Assembly (NCBI RefSeq): GCF_001570725.1 | Contig: NZ_BCNV01000001.1 | Span: 186,001 to 250,000 of the forward strand | DNA from: Paenibacillus amylolyticus | GTDB lineage: Bacteria; Bacillota; Bacilli; Paenibacillales; Paenibacillaceae | Reading direction: 5' to 3' | DNA length: 64,000 nucleotides | Shown: in pieces, positions 17,039 to 25,687 of the stretch | Numbering within the stretch: the first letter of the stretch is position 1 | How the letters are laid out: every line of letters starts with the position of its first letter | Notes under the pieces: model-generated | Seen by the model: the letters and a program-made list of their open reading frames with translations, nothing else | Database searches by the model: none | Told to the model about the DNA's origin: nothing | Program-made: the position numbers and the translations under genes

Positions 17039-19198
17039 ATGCGTATCTCCAGGCTATTGAAATTATCCCTGATTGTGCTACTAATGTATATGCTCATGAT
17101 ACCTGCAAGTACAAACGTTGTTCAATCAGCTCAAAGCTATCAATGGAAAAATATACCTATTGGTGGTGGGGGGTACGTTACGGGAGTGGTCATTCATCCG
17201 ACTGAGCCTGATCTGGTTTACGCTCGAACTGACGTTGGAGGAGCCTACCGGTTGGATGCAGCTTCAGGAGATTGGATTCCACTACTTGATCATTTCGGAG
17301 ATGAGGATAGCAATCTGTACGGCGTGGATGGCATTGCGCTGGATCAGCAAAACCCCAATGTCGTGTATATCGCGGCTGGGAAGTACGGCAATGTGGGACC
17401 AAGCGATATTCTGAAATCTACAGACCGAGGAGAAACCTGGATTCGAACCGGACTGAATCTTCGGAATGAATCAAATGGAAATATCCATCGAGCCATGGGT
17501 GAGAGCATCGCTGTTAATCCAACGAACTCCAATTACTTGCATGTCGGTACGCGATATGATGGATTGTACACCTCCAGTGACGGTGCAGCAACGTGGAGCA
17601 AGGTGTGGGATGTACCGAGCGGGCTGTCCGGTGAGGGTATACGGAGTGTAGCCTATGGATTAAATCCCGTAACGAAACAAGGCCAGGTTGTGTATGCAGG
17701 GGTTCGCGGCATTGGTGTGTATAGCAAAGCACCAAGAAGCAATGGGCAGACCACCTGGCAACTTACAGGGAGAAGTCCCGAATATCCTGCGCGTATGACT
17801 GTGGCAAAGAACGGAACGTTGTATGTTACCACTGATAATCAGGGCGTCTACAAGTTCAATGGTGTGCAGTGGACGAATATCACGCCAAGTTCCAGCTACT
17901 CGTCTTATTATGGGATCACGATCGATCCTCAAAACGATAATCATATCTTGGCAGCCGTTCGAACAGGCGGAGATAATCTGCCACTGTATCGTTCGGTCAA
18001 TGGCGGACTGAGTTGGACAACAGTAAGCAAAACGCTGGTATCCAAACCATCCTGGTGGACACCCAACATGTTTTTCTCAGCGACATCCAGTATCAAGTTC
18101 GATCCACATAACCCGGGTACCGTATACGCTACAGACTGGTTTGGCGTGTACAAGACGGAAAATATCAATGGTACCAATGGATTGACTGGCAATACTGCGA
18201 GTACTTGGGAAGCCATTACCGATGGTCATGAAGAAGTGGTCGCACTCACGGCATCCACACCACCTCAGGGTGTTTCATTTTTTAGTGGTTTAACGGATCA
18301 GGTCGGATTTAGACATAACAATGTAGACGATGTTCCTCTTAATAAAATCCCGCTCGCAGGTATGCGAGAAATTGTGAGTATTGACTATCATGAGGCAAAT
18401 CCGAATTACATGATATTTCTGGGAAGCAGTGACTGGTATGGTACGACCACACGCTTATTTGTCTCTTCCAATAACGGAGTTACAGTAACCCCGGTAAACG
18501 TTCCGGCAGGCTCTACACTGGGGCGGGTGGCCTATTCAGCCATCAATCCAAATGTAATTGTTTATTACCCCCAGACCGGTAATCCGGTCAGAAGCACGAA
18601 CCGTGGCGCAACATGGCAAAATATGAATGGTGCCCCTTTTCAGGCTATTGGGGGGAATATGGTCTTCGCCTATAATCATCCACTGGCTGCCGATCGCATC
18701 AATGGATATAAATTTTATATGTATGCTGCCGGTTATCTGTATCGGTCTACGGATGCAGGAGCCAACTGGTCCAAAGCGAATACGGTTCGCCTTCCTATTA
18801 ATACGGATATTAATACAAGCTTCATTAAAGTTGAGGCTGCACCTGGGGTGGCGAATAATGTATGGGTGAGTCTGGGAACTGATGGATTATATGCATCGAC
18901 GAACTCGGGAAATACATTTTCCCAGATCCAGGGTGTGCAGAATTCCAAATTATTTGCCTTTGGTAAAGCGAAGCCAGGTAAATTAGTTCCAGCTGTCTAT
19001 GTATATGGCACCGTAAATAACGTGAATGGATTCTTTCGTTCCGATGATATGGGGGCAACCTGGAACAATATAGGTCCTTTAGGTGCTGGAATTGGGCTGG
19101 GCAATGAACCGCAAATTATGGCGGCAGACCGGCAAATCTATGGTCGGGTATATGTAGGTACGAATGGCAGAGGCATGTATGTTGGTTCATTAGAATAA
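17039..19198 (+). CDS. Secreted GH74-like beta-propeller glycosidase (xyloglucanase/sialidase-like)
   Basis: A 719-residue protein with a signal peptide (about residues 1-32, ending near VVQSAQS) and a double seven-bladed propeller layout. The start of the mature part, WKNIPIGGGGYVTGVVIHP then VYARTDVGGAYR, matches GH74 endo-glucanases; D65 is the likely acid and D420 in GLTDQVGFRH the likely base. At least six Asp-box motifs of the type S-x-D/N-x-G-x-x-W are spread through it (STDRGETW, SVNGGLSW, STNRGATW, STDAGANW, SDDMGATW). It lies within the EPS operon, 21 bases after the LCP gene, so I infer cleavage of the cell's own polymer rather than plant xyloglucan. Confidence 0.78.
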   Translation: MRISRLLKLSLIVLLMYMLMIPASTNVVQSAQSYQWKNIPIGGGGYVTGVVIHPTEPDLVYARTDVGGAYRLDAASGDWIPLLDHFGDEDSNLYGVDGIALDQQNPNVVYIAAGKYGNVGPSDILKSTDRGETWIRTGLNLRNESNGNIHRAMGESIAVNPTNSNYLHVGTRYDGLYTSSDGAATWSKVWDVPSGLSGEGIRSVAYGLNPVTKQGQVVYAGVRGIGVYSKAPRSNGQTTWQLTGRSPEYPARMTVAKNGTLYVTTDNQGVYKFNGVQWTNITPSSSYSSYYGITIDPQNDNHILAAVRTGGDNLPLYRSVNGGLSWTTVSKTLVSKPSWWTPNMFFSATSSIKFDPHNPGTVYATDWFGVYKTENINGTNGLTGNTASTWEAITDGHEEVVALTASTPPQGVSFFSGLTDQVGFRHNNVDDVPLNKIPLAGMREIVSIDYHEANPNYMIFLGSSDWYGTTTRLFVSSNNGVTVTPVNVPAGSTLGRVAYSAINPNVIVYYPQTGNPVRSTNRGATWQNMNGAPFQAIGGNMVFAYNHPLAADRINGYKFYMYAAGYLYRSTDAGANWSKANTVRLPINTDINTSFIKVEAAPGVANNVWVSLGTDGLYASTNSGNTFSQIQGVQNSKLFAFGKAKPGKLVPAVYVYGTVNNVNGFFRSDDMGATWNNIGPLGAGIGLGNEPQIMAADRQIYGRVYVGTNGRGMYVGSLE

Positions 19199-19208
19199 AG
19201 AAAGAGAT

Positions 19209-19793
19209 ATGAAAGTGGTGATGAATCATATGATGGAGGAGGGTTCAGGGCGCACGAGACAAAAGCATGTTCGAAGAACGTATGGATTTCTCATTGCTCT
19301 GCTGCTGATTGTGCTCTGGATTCTGGTCATCTGGTCCATGTCCACGCAATCCTCTCAGCAGCAGGACATTCAGCCTTGGCTGCATAAATGGTCCCAAAAA
19401 TTGCAAATCGGTTTTACGCTACCAGATGTGCAATTCACCTACGGGGAGTATGAGTATTCGCTGAAACAGAGGCCGTACGATTTTGCAGAGTTCATCTTTC
19501 GCAAGAGTGCGCACTTATTTGTATACGCTGTGCTCGCCGTGCTTGTGTACGGCGGGCTGCGATACAGGAGGACATCCATCATAACCTGTATCGTGTCTGC
19601 TCTGGCTGTAGTGTGTATCATCGCCTCCATTGATGAGTATATTCAGCAGTTCAGCCCAGACCGGACAAGCTCGATACGTGATGTTGGAGTGGACTTGCTC
19701 GGTGGCTGCTGTGGGATTGCTATATATGCCGGGCTTCAGTTTCTGATCCGCAGGATCAGAAAGAGAAAGCATACTCCCATTCAAAGCGAGTGA
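19209..19793 (+). CDS. VanZ-family membrane protein
   Basis: A 194-residue protein with about four hydrophobic segments. The VanZ signature is seen as RKSAHLFVYAVLAVLVYGGL, then SIDEYIQQFSPDRTSSIRDVGVDLLGGCCGI. VanZ proteins are linked to resistance to lipoglycopeptides and to envelope functions, but their reaction is not settled. It begins 10 bases after the GH74-like gene and is in the same orientation, so it probably ends up on the EPS transcript. ATG 19209 is taken; ATG 19221 is possible. Confidence 0.82.
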   Translation: MKVVMNHMMEEGSGRTRQKHVRRTYGFLIALLLIVLWILVIWSMSTQSSQQQDIQPWLHKWSQKLQIGFTLPDVQFTYGEYEYSLKQRPYDFAEFIFRKSAHLFVYAVLAVLVYGGLRYRRTSIITCIVSALAVVCIIASIDEYIQQFSPDRTSSIRDVGVDLLGGCCGIAIYAGLQFLIRRIRKRKHTPIQSE

Positions 19794-19878
19794 TTTCCCA
19801 GGAAATTAGATGCATCGTTCAGCTTCTACTTGTCTACCATCCATCATAAATATGGATGGAGGACAAGGAGGACTGGAC

Positions 19879-20400
19879 ATGCTGCGAAGAAGGAACAGGA
19901 ATGCTTTGCTCAAGAAGATCGGGTTCATAGCGATCATACTGATATTGCTATGGTTGATCGGTAGAACCATTCCGTATTTGTTTCGGGCAGATACACCGGA
20001 TGAAGCTGCGGCTGTTGCCGAAGAGTTCTACAAATATGAGCAGACGGGTGACTTCGGCAGTTCGTGGGAACTGTTTCATCCCTTGATGAAAGAGCGGTTT
20101 CCAAAGAGTGCTTACGTACAGAATAGAGCACATATATTCATGCAGCATTTTGGTGTGGATACCTTTGAGCTGGAGATGGAGAAGCCGGAGCGCGAGTTCG
20201 ATGTAACAGTGGTGGATGGTGTGAAGCCATTCTCAGAAGCCTACAAAATCAGAGTTACTCAGAAGTACTCAGGTACCTTTGGACAATTCGATATTGTGCA
20301 GACCTGTTATCTGGTAGAGGATGGAGATGAGTGGACCTTACTCTGGTATTATCCGAATGAGAAGAATGAGGGGGCCTCGCAGGATAACAACAGTGAATAA
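19879..20400 (+). CDS. Membrane-anchored protein of unknown function
   Basis: About 173 residues with one N-terminal transmembrane segment (about residues 14-36, preceded by a basic RRRNRNALLKK stretch) and an exported domain resembling the NTF2/DUF4878-like group (AVAEEFYKYEQTGDFGSSWELFHP near residues 47-70). I do not recognise a specific family. AAGGAGGA at 19865-19872 is 7 bases from ATG 19879, which I prefer over the longer frame. It is the last gene before the strong terminator at 20489-20534, and so closes the EPS transcription unit. Confidence 0.7.
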   Translation: MLRRRNRNALLKKIGFIAIILILLWLIGRTIPYLFRADTPDEAAAVAEEFYKYEQTGDFGSSWELFHPLMKERFPKSAYVQNRAHIFMQHFGVDTFELEMEKPEREFDVTVVDGVKPFSEAYKIRVTQKYSGTFGQFDIVQTCYLVEDGDEWTLLWYYPNEKNEGASQDNNSE

Positions 20401-20488
20401 TTAAGCATCATTGTCAAAAAGACTGAAATTAAGTCATAATGATATTCACCCATACGTTGCACCGAATTGTATCATTTACCTAACACGA

Positions 20489-20534
20489 AGCTCCATAAAT
20501 GCGAGACTTTTGTCGCATTTATGGAGCTTTTTTT
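20489..20534 (+). terminator. Intrinsic terminator of the EPS cluster
   Basis: A perfect 16-bp stem (AGCTCCATAAATGCGA paired with its complement, 20489-20504 and 20513-20528) with an 8-base loop is followed by a run of seven T. It marks the end of the about 20-kb unit. Confidence 0.93.
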
Positions 20535-20565
20535 GTATTTTACCTGTTTTTATGGCTGTAAAGCC

Positions 20566-20594
20566 TTGACATTAGTCCCGGTGTCAAGTAAATT
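20566..20594 (+). promoter_or_regulatory. SigA-type promoter before the Cys-rich protein/ABC exporter unit
   Basis: TTGACA (20566-20571), 17-base spacer, TAAATT (20589-20594). The -35 is perfect and the -10 weaker. It is about 90 bases upstream of the TTG start at 20683. Confidence 0.6.
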
Positions 20595-20682
20595 ACGAGA
20601 TAGATACAAAATGTATCAATTTTCAGCGTCTAACGACAAATAACAGGGACTTCTAAGCTCCTTGTGAGGGGAAGGAATATCA

Positions 20683-20934
20683 TTGATCGAAACGGGCCGC
20701 TTTTACTGTGTCAGTTGTGGGATGATTGTGTCGGTCGCTAGAAGCTCTGTCGAAATGAAGGAAGAGGGCTATGGAGGCAATCACGTATTTCGCACCGGAT
20801 TTTACCGGAGTGAAATGCCGCTTGGATGCTGTGAAGCGTGTGTAGTTGAAGTGAAACGTCAGGGGAAATCCCAGTTTGCGGGACAATATACTAAAGATTA
20901 TGATACACTATGTGCATATGAGAAACGGGCATGA
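20683..20934 (+). CDS. Small Cys-rich (zinc-ribbon-like) protein
   Basis: An 83-residue protein starting at TTG, with AGGGGAAGGA about 8 bases upstream. It carries C9-x2-C12 and C49-C50-x2-C53, a layout that suggests a four-cysteine metal knuckle, plus a fifth pair member and C77. It has no signal peptide or membrane segment. Function unknown. It lies 32 bases before an ABC transporter ATPase on the same strand, so it may be co-transcribed, but no functional link can be stated. Confidence that it is a real gene is good because of the promoter, RBS and compact spacing. Confidence 0.65.
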   Translation: MIETGRFYCVSCGMIVSVARSSVEMKEEGYGGNHVFRTGFYRSEMPLGCCEACVVEVKRQGKSQFAGQYTKDYDTLCAYEKRA

Positions 20935-20966
20935 GCTATGTGCTCGTCCATGAAGGAGGGGATTGA

Positions 20967-21875
20967 ATGCAGCAGGAGCCGGTCGTCCGGATTCAGGGCG
21001 TCAGCAAGATCATATCCTCCCGATCATTGGTCAGCGACCTGACTCTGGATATTTCTCCGGGGCAGGTTTTTGGTTTTTTAGGACCTAATGGCGCGGGAAA
21101 AACAACGACGATTCGAATGATGGTTGGACTGATGTCCATCAGTAAAGGTGATATTTTCATCTCGGGACACAGTGTGAAGAATGAGTTTGAGCAGGCGGTA
21201 GCGCAGGTCGGAGCCATTGTGGAAAATCCGGAGATGTACAAGTTTCTGACTGGATACCAGAATCTCGTTCACTTTGCCCGCATGTCGCCAGGAGTTACGA
21301 AAGAACGTATTGCAGAAACGATTGAGCGTGTGGGGCTTACAGCCCGTATCCACGATAAAGTCAAGACCTACTCACTGGGTATGCGCCAGCGTCTGGGTGT
21401 CGCGCAAGCGATATTACATAAACCGAAGCTGCTTGTACTGGATGAGCCGACCAATGGTCTGGACCCACAGGGCATACGTGAACTGAGAGATTATTTGCGT
21501 CAGCTCACCCAGGAGGAAGGCATCACGGTCTTCGTATCCAGCCATTTGCTGTCGGAGATGGAACTGATGTGTGATACCGTAGCCATCATCCAGAATGGCA
21601 AGTTGATTGATGTAAGAAACCTTCGGGCTGAAGCAGGTTCGGATGCATTAATTGAAGTTGCTTTTGAGCTGAATGATGCAGACCGCGCTGCGGATCTGAT
21701 TCAGGGTGCTACTGTACAGGGCAATGTCTTGGTGGCACGGGTGTCTCGCGAGCAGATTCCGGATATCAATGCCAAGCTGGTTAGCGAAGGGTTTCAGGTA
21801 TATGGTATTCGTAACGTGACTCATACCCTGGAAGAACAATTCTTGCAAGTTACTGGGGGTGGAGGCATTGGGTAG
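20967..21875 (+). CDS. ABC transporter ATP-binding protein (BcrA/CcmA-like)
   Basis: A 302-residue ATPase: Walker A GPNGAGKTT near residues 39-47, signature YSLGMRQRLGVAQAI, Walker B LLVLDEPTNGLDPQG and the switch histidine in SSHLLSEME. The C-terminal part fits the bacitracin/lantibiotic exporter type, which pairs with one ABC-2 permease. RBS GAAGGAGGGG is close to ATG 20967. The 3' end overlaps the permease gene. Substrate not predictable; antimicrobial peptide export or detoxification is the usual role of this subtype. Confidence 0.9.
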   Translation: MQQEPVVRIQGVSKIISSRSLVSDLTLDISPGQVFGFLGPNGAGKTTTIRMMVGLMSISKGDIFISGHSVKNEFEQAVAQVGAIVENPEMYKFLTGYQNLVHFARMSPGVTKERIAETIERVGLTARIHDKVKTYSLGMRQRLGVAQAILHKPKLLVLDEPTNGLDPQGIRELRDYLRQLTQEEGITVFVSSHLLSEMELMCDTVAIIQNGKLIDVRNLRAEAGSDALIEVAFELNDADRAADLIQGATVQGNVLVARVSREQIPDINAKLVSEGFQVYGIRNVTHTLEEQFLQVTGGGGIG

Positions 21876-22659
21876 TTTCGGTAATCTGATATTGAATGAA
21901 AATATGAAAATATTCCGTCGTCCCCGTACCTGGATCATGTTATCGATTCTGGCGCTGATCTCGCTGTTAATGCCAGTGTTACTGCGAGAAGGCATGGGGT
22001 CCAATGAAGTTTTGTACTGGGAAGCGGCTGTGACGACCATCCAGATTACGTTTTTCTTGAACACGATCTTCTGTGTTGTGATTGCAGCGGAATCGGTCGC
22101 AGGTGAATTTACTTGGGGAACCATTAAGCTATTGCTGATCCGTCCATGGTCACGAAGCAAAGTTCTCGCTTCCAAATACCTGACCGTCATTGGTTTCAGT
22201 ATTGTCAGTACATTGCTGGTCATCGCGATGGCCATGCTAATGTCGTATATCCTTTTCTCGCATGATGCTCCGGGAGGAAGCAGTAGTCCGGCTACGAATG
22301 CGCTGACGCTATGGGGATATCTGTACGTCGATCTGTTCATTACGCTTGCGATTGCCTTCATGGTGTCCTCCGTATTTAGATCAGGCGCACTTGCGATTGG
22401 ATTATCCCTGTTCATTATGTTCTCACAAAGTATCTTCTCACTCATATTCAATCCGGACCGTTATGAGTGGGCCAAGTATGTTTTATTTAACAACATGGAT
22501 CTTAGCAAATACATGACTTCCGGGGCGGAGTTTGCGCTTATGGGTGGTCCGAGTGCTGGAATGACACTGGGTTTCTCCATTGCAGTCCTGGCAGTGTATT
22601 ATGTTATTTTCATGGTGATTTCCTGGGTTGTATTCAGCAAAAGAGATGTGGCAGGCTAA
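21859..22659 (+). CDS. ABC-2 type permease subunit
   Basis: A 266-residue membrane protein with six hydrophobic segments. It contains the ABC-2/BcrB-like motif ESVAGEFTWGTIKLLLIRPWSRSKVLASKY at about residues 75-105, which contacts the ATPase. It starts at GTG 21859 (TTG 21868 is possible), within the last codons of the ATPase gene. The stop codon TAA lies in the loop of the following terminator. Confidence 0.88.
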   Translation: MEALGSFGNLILNENMKIFRRPRTWIMLSILALISLLMPVLLREGMGSNEVLYWEAAVTTIQITFFLNTIFCVVIAAESVAGEFTWGTIKLLLIRPWSRSKVLASKYLTVIGFSIVSTLLVIAMAMLMSYILFSHDAPGGSSSPATNALTLWGYLYVDLFITLAIAFMVSSVFRSGALAIGLSLFIMFSQSIFSLIFNPDRYEWAKYVLFNNMDLSKYMTSGAEFALMGGPSAGMTLGFSIAVLAVYYVIFMVISWVVFSKRDVAG

Positions 22660-22678
22660 CGCCTGCTTCTTTTTTTTG
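22651..22678 (+). terminator. Intrinsic terminator after the ABC exporter
   Basis: GCAGGC-TAAC-GCCTGC (22651-22666) followed by TTCTTTTTTTT. The TAA stop of the permease forms most of the tetraloop. Confidence 0.88.
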
Positions 22679-22834
22679 CCCTAATGCTGTTTTGGGAGAA
22701 AAAAAGTGTATATTCAGCATCGGCTGTGGCATGACTGTCATTTAAGGGTACTTAGTATCATGAGTAAATGACTAGATATACATATCAACGCCGCAGTCAC
22801 TTTGGCAACGCAGCGCATGGAGGGATCACGTTTC

Positions 22835-23908
22835 TTGATAAACAACAAGTTCTACCGCATCTGCACAGCGATTATTCTGCTGCTGCTCATCGTGTATCTG
22901 GGGGATAAAGTGAACTTTATTTTCAGCCCCCTGACCTCACTGATTCACATCATCATCATTCCGCTGCTGATTGCTGGTTTTTTCTATTATCTGTTGCGCC
23001 CGCTCGTCGATTATATGGAAAGACATAAGATCAAGCGTGCATTGTCAGTTCTGATTATTTATGTCGTGACTGCATTAATACTTGCTGGTTTCAGTGTGCT
23101 GGTCTGGCCTTCATTGAGAGAGCAACTGATGAATTTTGTGGAGAATGCTCCAGCGTTGGTTACTTCGCTCAGCGATCAGTTGAATGCACTTGAAAAGAGT
23201 AATTTTGTTTCCAGATATCTGCCTGATGATTCCAATCTATTCTCGCGACTTTCCGATATTCTGAGCCAAGGGATCACTCAGGTAACCGATTATGTCTCCG
23301 GGTTATTCTCTGTGGTATCCAATCTGGTTATTATTCTGGCAACGTTCCCGATTATGTTGTATTACATGCTTAAGGAAGGCAGTAAATTTGGAACGAATCT
23401 CACCCTGTTGTTGCCGAGACATTATCGGAAGGATGGGGAAGAAACCGTCCATGAGATCGATGAAGCACTAAGCAATTATATTGTTGGTCGGGTTATCGTT
23501 AATGTAGCATTGGGGATTCTGATGTACATCGGTTTTCTCATCTTAGGTTTACCTTATGCGTTGCTACTAACTGTGGTATCGATTATTCTGAATTTTATCC
23601 CTTATGTGGGGGCTTTGCTGGCGGCTATCCCGGTCGTCATTGTCGCGTTTATCGAATCACCTTCGATGGCGATCTGGTCACTGGTTATTATTGTGATCGC
23701 ACAGCAAATTCAGGATAACCTGATCTCACCTTACGTCTACGGCAAGCAGCTTGATATTCATCCACTGACTACCGTTATTCTTTTGCTCGTAGGTGCCGAT
23801 CTGGGAAATATTCTGGGTATGATCATCGTTATTCCGCTATATATGATCCTGAAAATTATAGTTCGCAGAATCCATTACCGGATTGTTGAAGATAAGACTG
23901 AAACTTAA
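22835..23908 (+). CDS. AI-2E family transporter (PerM/YtvI-like)
   Basis: About 357 residues with seven to eight transmembrane segments. The family pattern is visible: an N-terminal pair of segments, an amphipathic extracellular region (about residues 95-175), then LPYALLLTVVSIILNFIPYVGALLAAIPVV and QQIQDNLISPYVYGKQLDIHPL near the C-terminus. Members export small molecules or ions, including AI-2 in E. coli TqsA; the substrate is not predictable here. I set the start at TTG 22835 because GGAGGG (22819-22824) is 10 bases upstream; the frame continues upstream to 22802. Confidence 0.85.
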   Translation: MINNKFYRICTAIILLLLIVYLGDKVNFIFSPLTSLIHIIIIPLLIAGFFYYLLRPLVDYMERHKIKRALSVLIIYVVTALILAGFSVLVWPSLREQLMNFVENAPALVTSLSDQLNALEKSNFVSRYLPDDSNLFSRLSDILSQGITQVTDYVSGLFSVVSNLVIILATFPIMLYYMLKEGSKFGTNLTLLLPRHYRKDGEETVHEIDEALSNYIVGRVIVNVALGILMYIGFLILGLPYALLLTVVSIILNFIPYVGALLAAIPVVIVAFIESPSMAIWSLVIIVIAQQIQDNLISPYVYGKQLDIHPLTTVILLLVGADLGNILGMIIVIPLYMILKIIVRRIHYRIVEDKTET

Positions 23909-23989
23909 ATGAAATTGAAATATAACGCTATCATGTGCCACTACTAATGTTTGCTCTTGAATCACATCGATAAGCTAAACAGGATAAGC

Positions 23990-24049
23990 CGCATATTCAT
24001 GGTGAAGGGTCAGGTAACTGCCCTCGCGATGGATATGCGTTTTTTTTTT
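23990..24049 (+). terminator. Intrinsic terminator after the AI-2E transporter
   Basis: CGCATAT (23990-23996) pairs with ATATGCG (24033-24039) around an inner GGGTCAG/CTGCCC hairpin, followed by a run of ten T. Confidence 0.8.
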
Positions 24050-24062
24050 ATTTTCAACCTTA

Positions 24063-24104
24063 TTGCTCACTTATGTTATACCTGTTATACTTGATATATA
24101 ACAG
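24063..24104 (+). promoter_or_regulatory. Promoter with overlapping palindromic operator of the GntR gene
   Basis: TTGCTC (24063-24068), 17-base spacer, TATACT (24086-24091). The palindrome CTGTTATA (24082-24089) / TATAACAG (24097-24104), spacer 7, covers the -10 box and the start site. The position fits autorepression by the downstream regulator. Confidence 0.65.
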
Positions 24105-24126
24105 ATAACAAAAAGAAGGTGAACCC

Positions 24127-24522
24127 TTGATTATTCAACTGGATATGCAATCCGAACTTCCCATCTATTCGCAACTTGTATATCAAATTATCGAAGGCAT
24201 TGCTAGTGGTGAGTTACAGCTAGGTGAGGCGCTACCTTCGGTTCGGAATTTGGCAGCAGATATTGGTGTTAACCTTCACACGGTCAACAAGGCGTATACA
24301 CTACTCAAGCAAGATGGATACATTCTTGTACATAGACAAAGGGGAGTTGTGGTAAACCCTGATGGAATGCCTGAATTAACGGATGATTTTTTGAAAAAGC
24401 AGCAAAGCGAATTAAGACCGATTATTGCCGAAGCGATATGTCGTGGAATGACCAAAGAGGAGCTAACTGCGGTATTAGACCAAATGTATGATGATGTAAA
24501 GATGGGTCACAACAGAGAATAA
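24127..24522 (+). CDS. GntR-family (YtrA-like) transcriptional regulator
   Basis: A 131-residue regulator with an N-terminal winged helix (PIYSQLVYQIIEGIASGELQ, LPSVRNLAADIGVNLHTVNKAYTLL) and only a short helical tail, which is the YtrA subfamily that usually represses adjacent ABC or membrane-protein operons. It starts at TTG 24127 with AAGGTG upstream. The palindrome over its promoter is a likely binding site. The following membrane protein gene starts 17 bases after its stop, so the two are probably one unit. Confidence 0.9.
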   Translation: MIIQLDMQSELPIYSQLVYQIIEGIASGELQLGEALPSVRNLAADIGVNLHTVNKAYTLLKQDGYILVHRQRGVVVNPDGMPELTDDFLKKQQSELRPIIAEAICRGMTKEELTAVLDQMYDDVKMGHNRE

Positions 24523-24538
24523 AGGGAGTGTGTTATGT

Positions 24539-25639
24539 ATGCAACTATTTAGTATATTACCTATCATCTTAATCTTTGCTCCATTAGCCTTACTTCTATC
24601 CTTTACACCTTATTTGACAAGGGAAACCATTAGCTTTGGGGTTACGGTAAGTGAATATAATTACCACACACCCATCTTACGTAAGCTACGCAGTACGTTT
24701 GCTACAGTAAGTCTGATCGGAAACGGGATGGTTATCCTTGTCTGTCTGTATTTACTTCGATCTGCTAATGAAGAGTCAACCGCAATGATCACCGGTATCT
24801 GCACAATGATATTCATTGTGTACTGGTCAGCACTACACATCTTATTTCATTTCAAGATGAAGAAGATAAAAGGAACACTTACAACTGTAGACGCACCTCA
24901 ACGCGTTAAAATCGATACCGCCTTCCGCCAAAATAAGCTCACCTATTCCAACTATTGGTTTCTCATTCATATTGCTATTATTGTAGCCATTGGGATCATT
25001 TCGATCCTGAATTATAAGGCATTACCTAACGTCATTCCAATGAAATATGATTTTCAGGGCAATGTCACTTCCAGTGTGCCTAAAACCTACCTCTCGGTAC
25101 TGGCTATTAATCTGGTGCAGCTAGGCATCATTGCACTTATGATGCTGGTGAACTGGAGTATCAAAACAAGCAAACAACAGCTTACTACGTCTAATCCGGC
25201 CAAATTTGCTGCTGATAATATTCAATTCCGCCGTAAATGGTCCCTATTTACGATCATAACGGGGTTACTTCTTACCATTTTATTTGCCTTCATTCAGATC
25301 AATATGTTCGTCCCTAATCTGGTCTTGTTAACTGCTATTAGCCTTATCATTCCTATATTGATCGTGTTAGGCGCTGTATTACTGTCTCTTACAGGCAGAC
25401 AAGGCGGTGGGAAGATTCGGAATCATCAGGAAGATCGCGAACGTTCCAAGGAGCAGCCTGTGAATGACGATGATTATTGGAAATTTGGTTTCATTTACTT
25501 CAATGCCAATGATCCTTCTTTTACGGTAGAAAAACGTTATGGAATAGGCTGGACCATCAACTTCGCTCGTCCGCTGTCTTGGGTCCTGTTGTTATTCATC
25601 ATTGCTATTGTTGTTATAAGTATAATCCTGAGCCAATAA
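24539..25639 (+). CDS. DUF1648-containing membrane protein
   Basis: About 366 residues with seven or eight transmembrane segments. The central LNYKALPNVIPMKYDFQGNV stretch matches the DUF1648 motif (P-x-H/K-x-D-x-x-G-x-x) seen in SdpI-like immunity and related proteins; the C-terminal WKFGFIYFNANDPSFTVEKRYGIGWTINF matches DUF5808. AAGGGAG (24523-24528) favours ATG 24539 over GTG 24530. Proteins of this kind are commonly coupled to YtrA-like GntR regulators. Function is not known; envelope stress or immunity is a guess. Confidence 0.8.
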   Translation: MQLFSILPIILIFAPLALLLSFTPYLTRETISFGVTVSEYNYHTPILRKLRSTFATVSLIGNGMVILVCLYLLRSANEESTAMITGICTMIFIVYWSALHILFHFKMKKIKGTLTTVDAPQRVKIDTAFRQNKLTYSNYWFLIHIAIIVAIGIISILNYKALPNVIPMKYDFQGNVTSSVPKTYLSVLAINLVQLGIIALMMLVNWSIKTSKQQLTTSNPAKFAADNIQFRRKWSLFTIITGLLLTILFAFIQINMFVPNLVLLTAISLIIPILIVLGAVLLSLTGRQGGGKIRNHQEDRERSKEQPVNDDDYWKFGFIYFNANDPSFTVEKRYGIGWTINFARPLSWVLLLFIIAIVVISIILSQ

Positions 25640-25687
25640 ATGCTCATAGATCTATGCATATCATAAAAAGAATTAGGAGGATTTATT

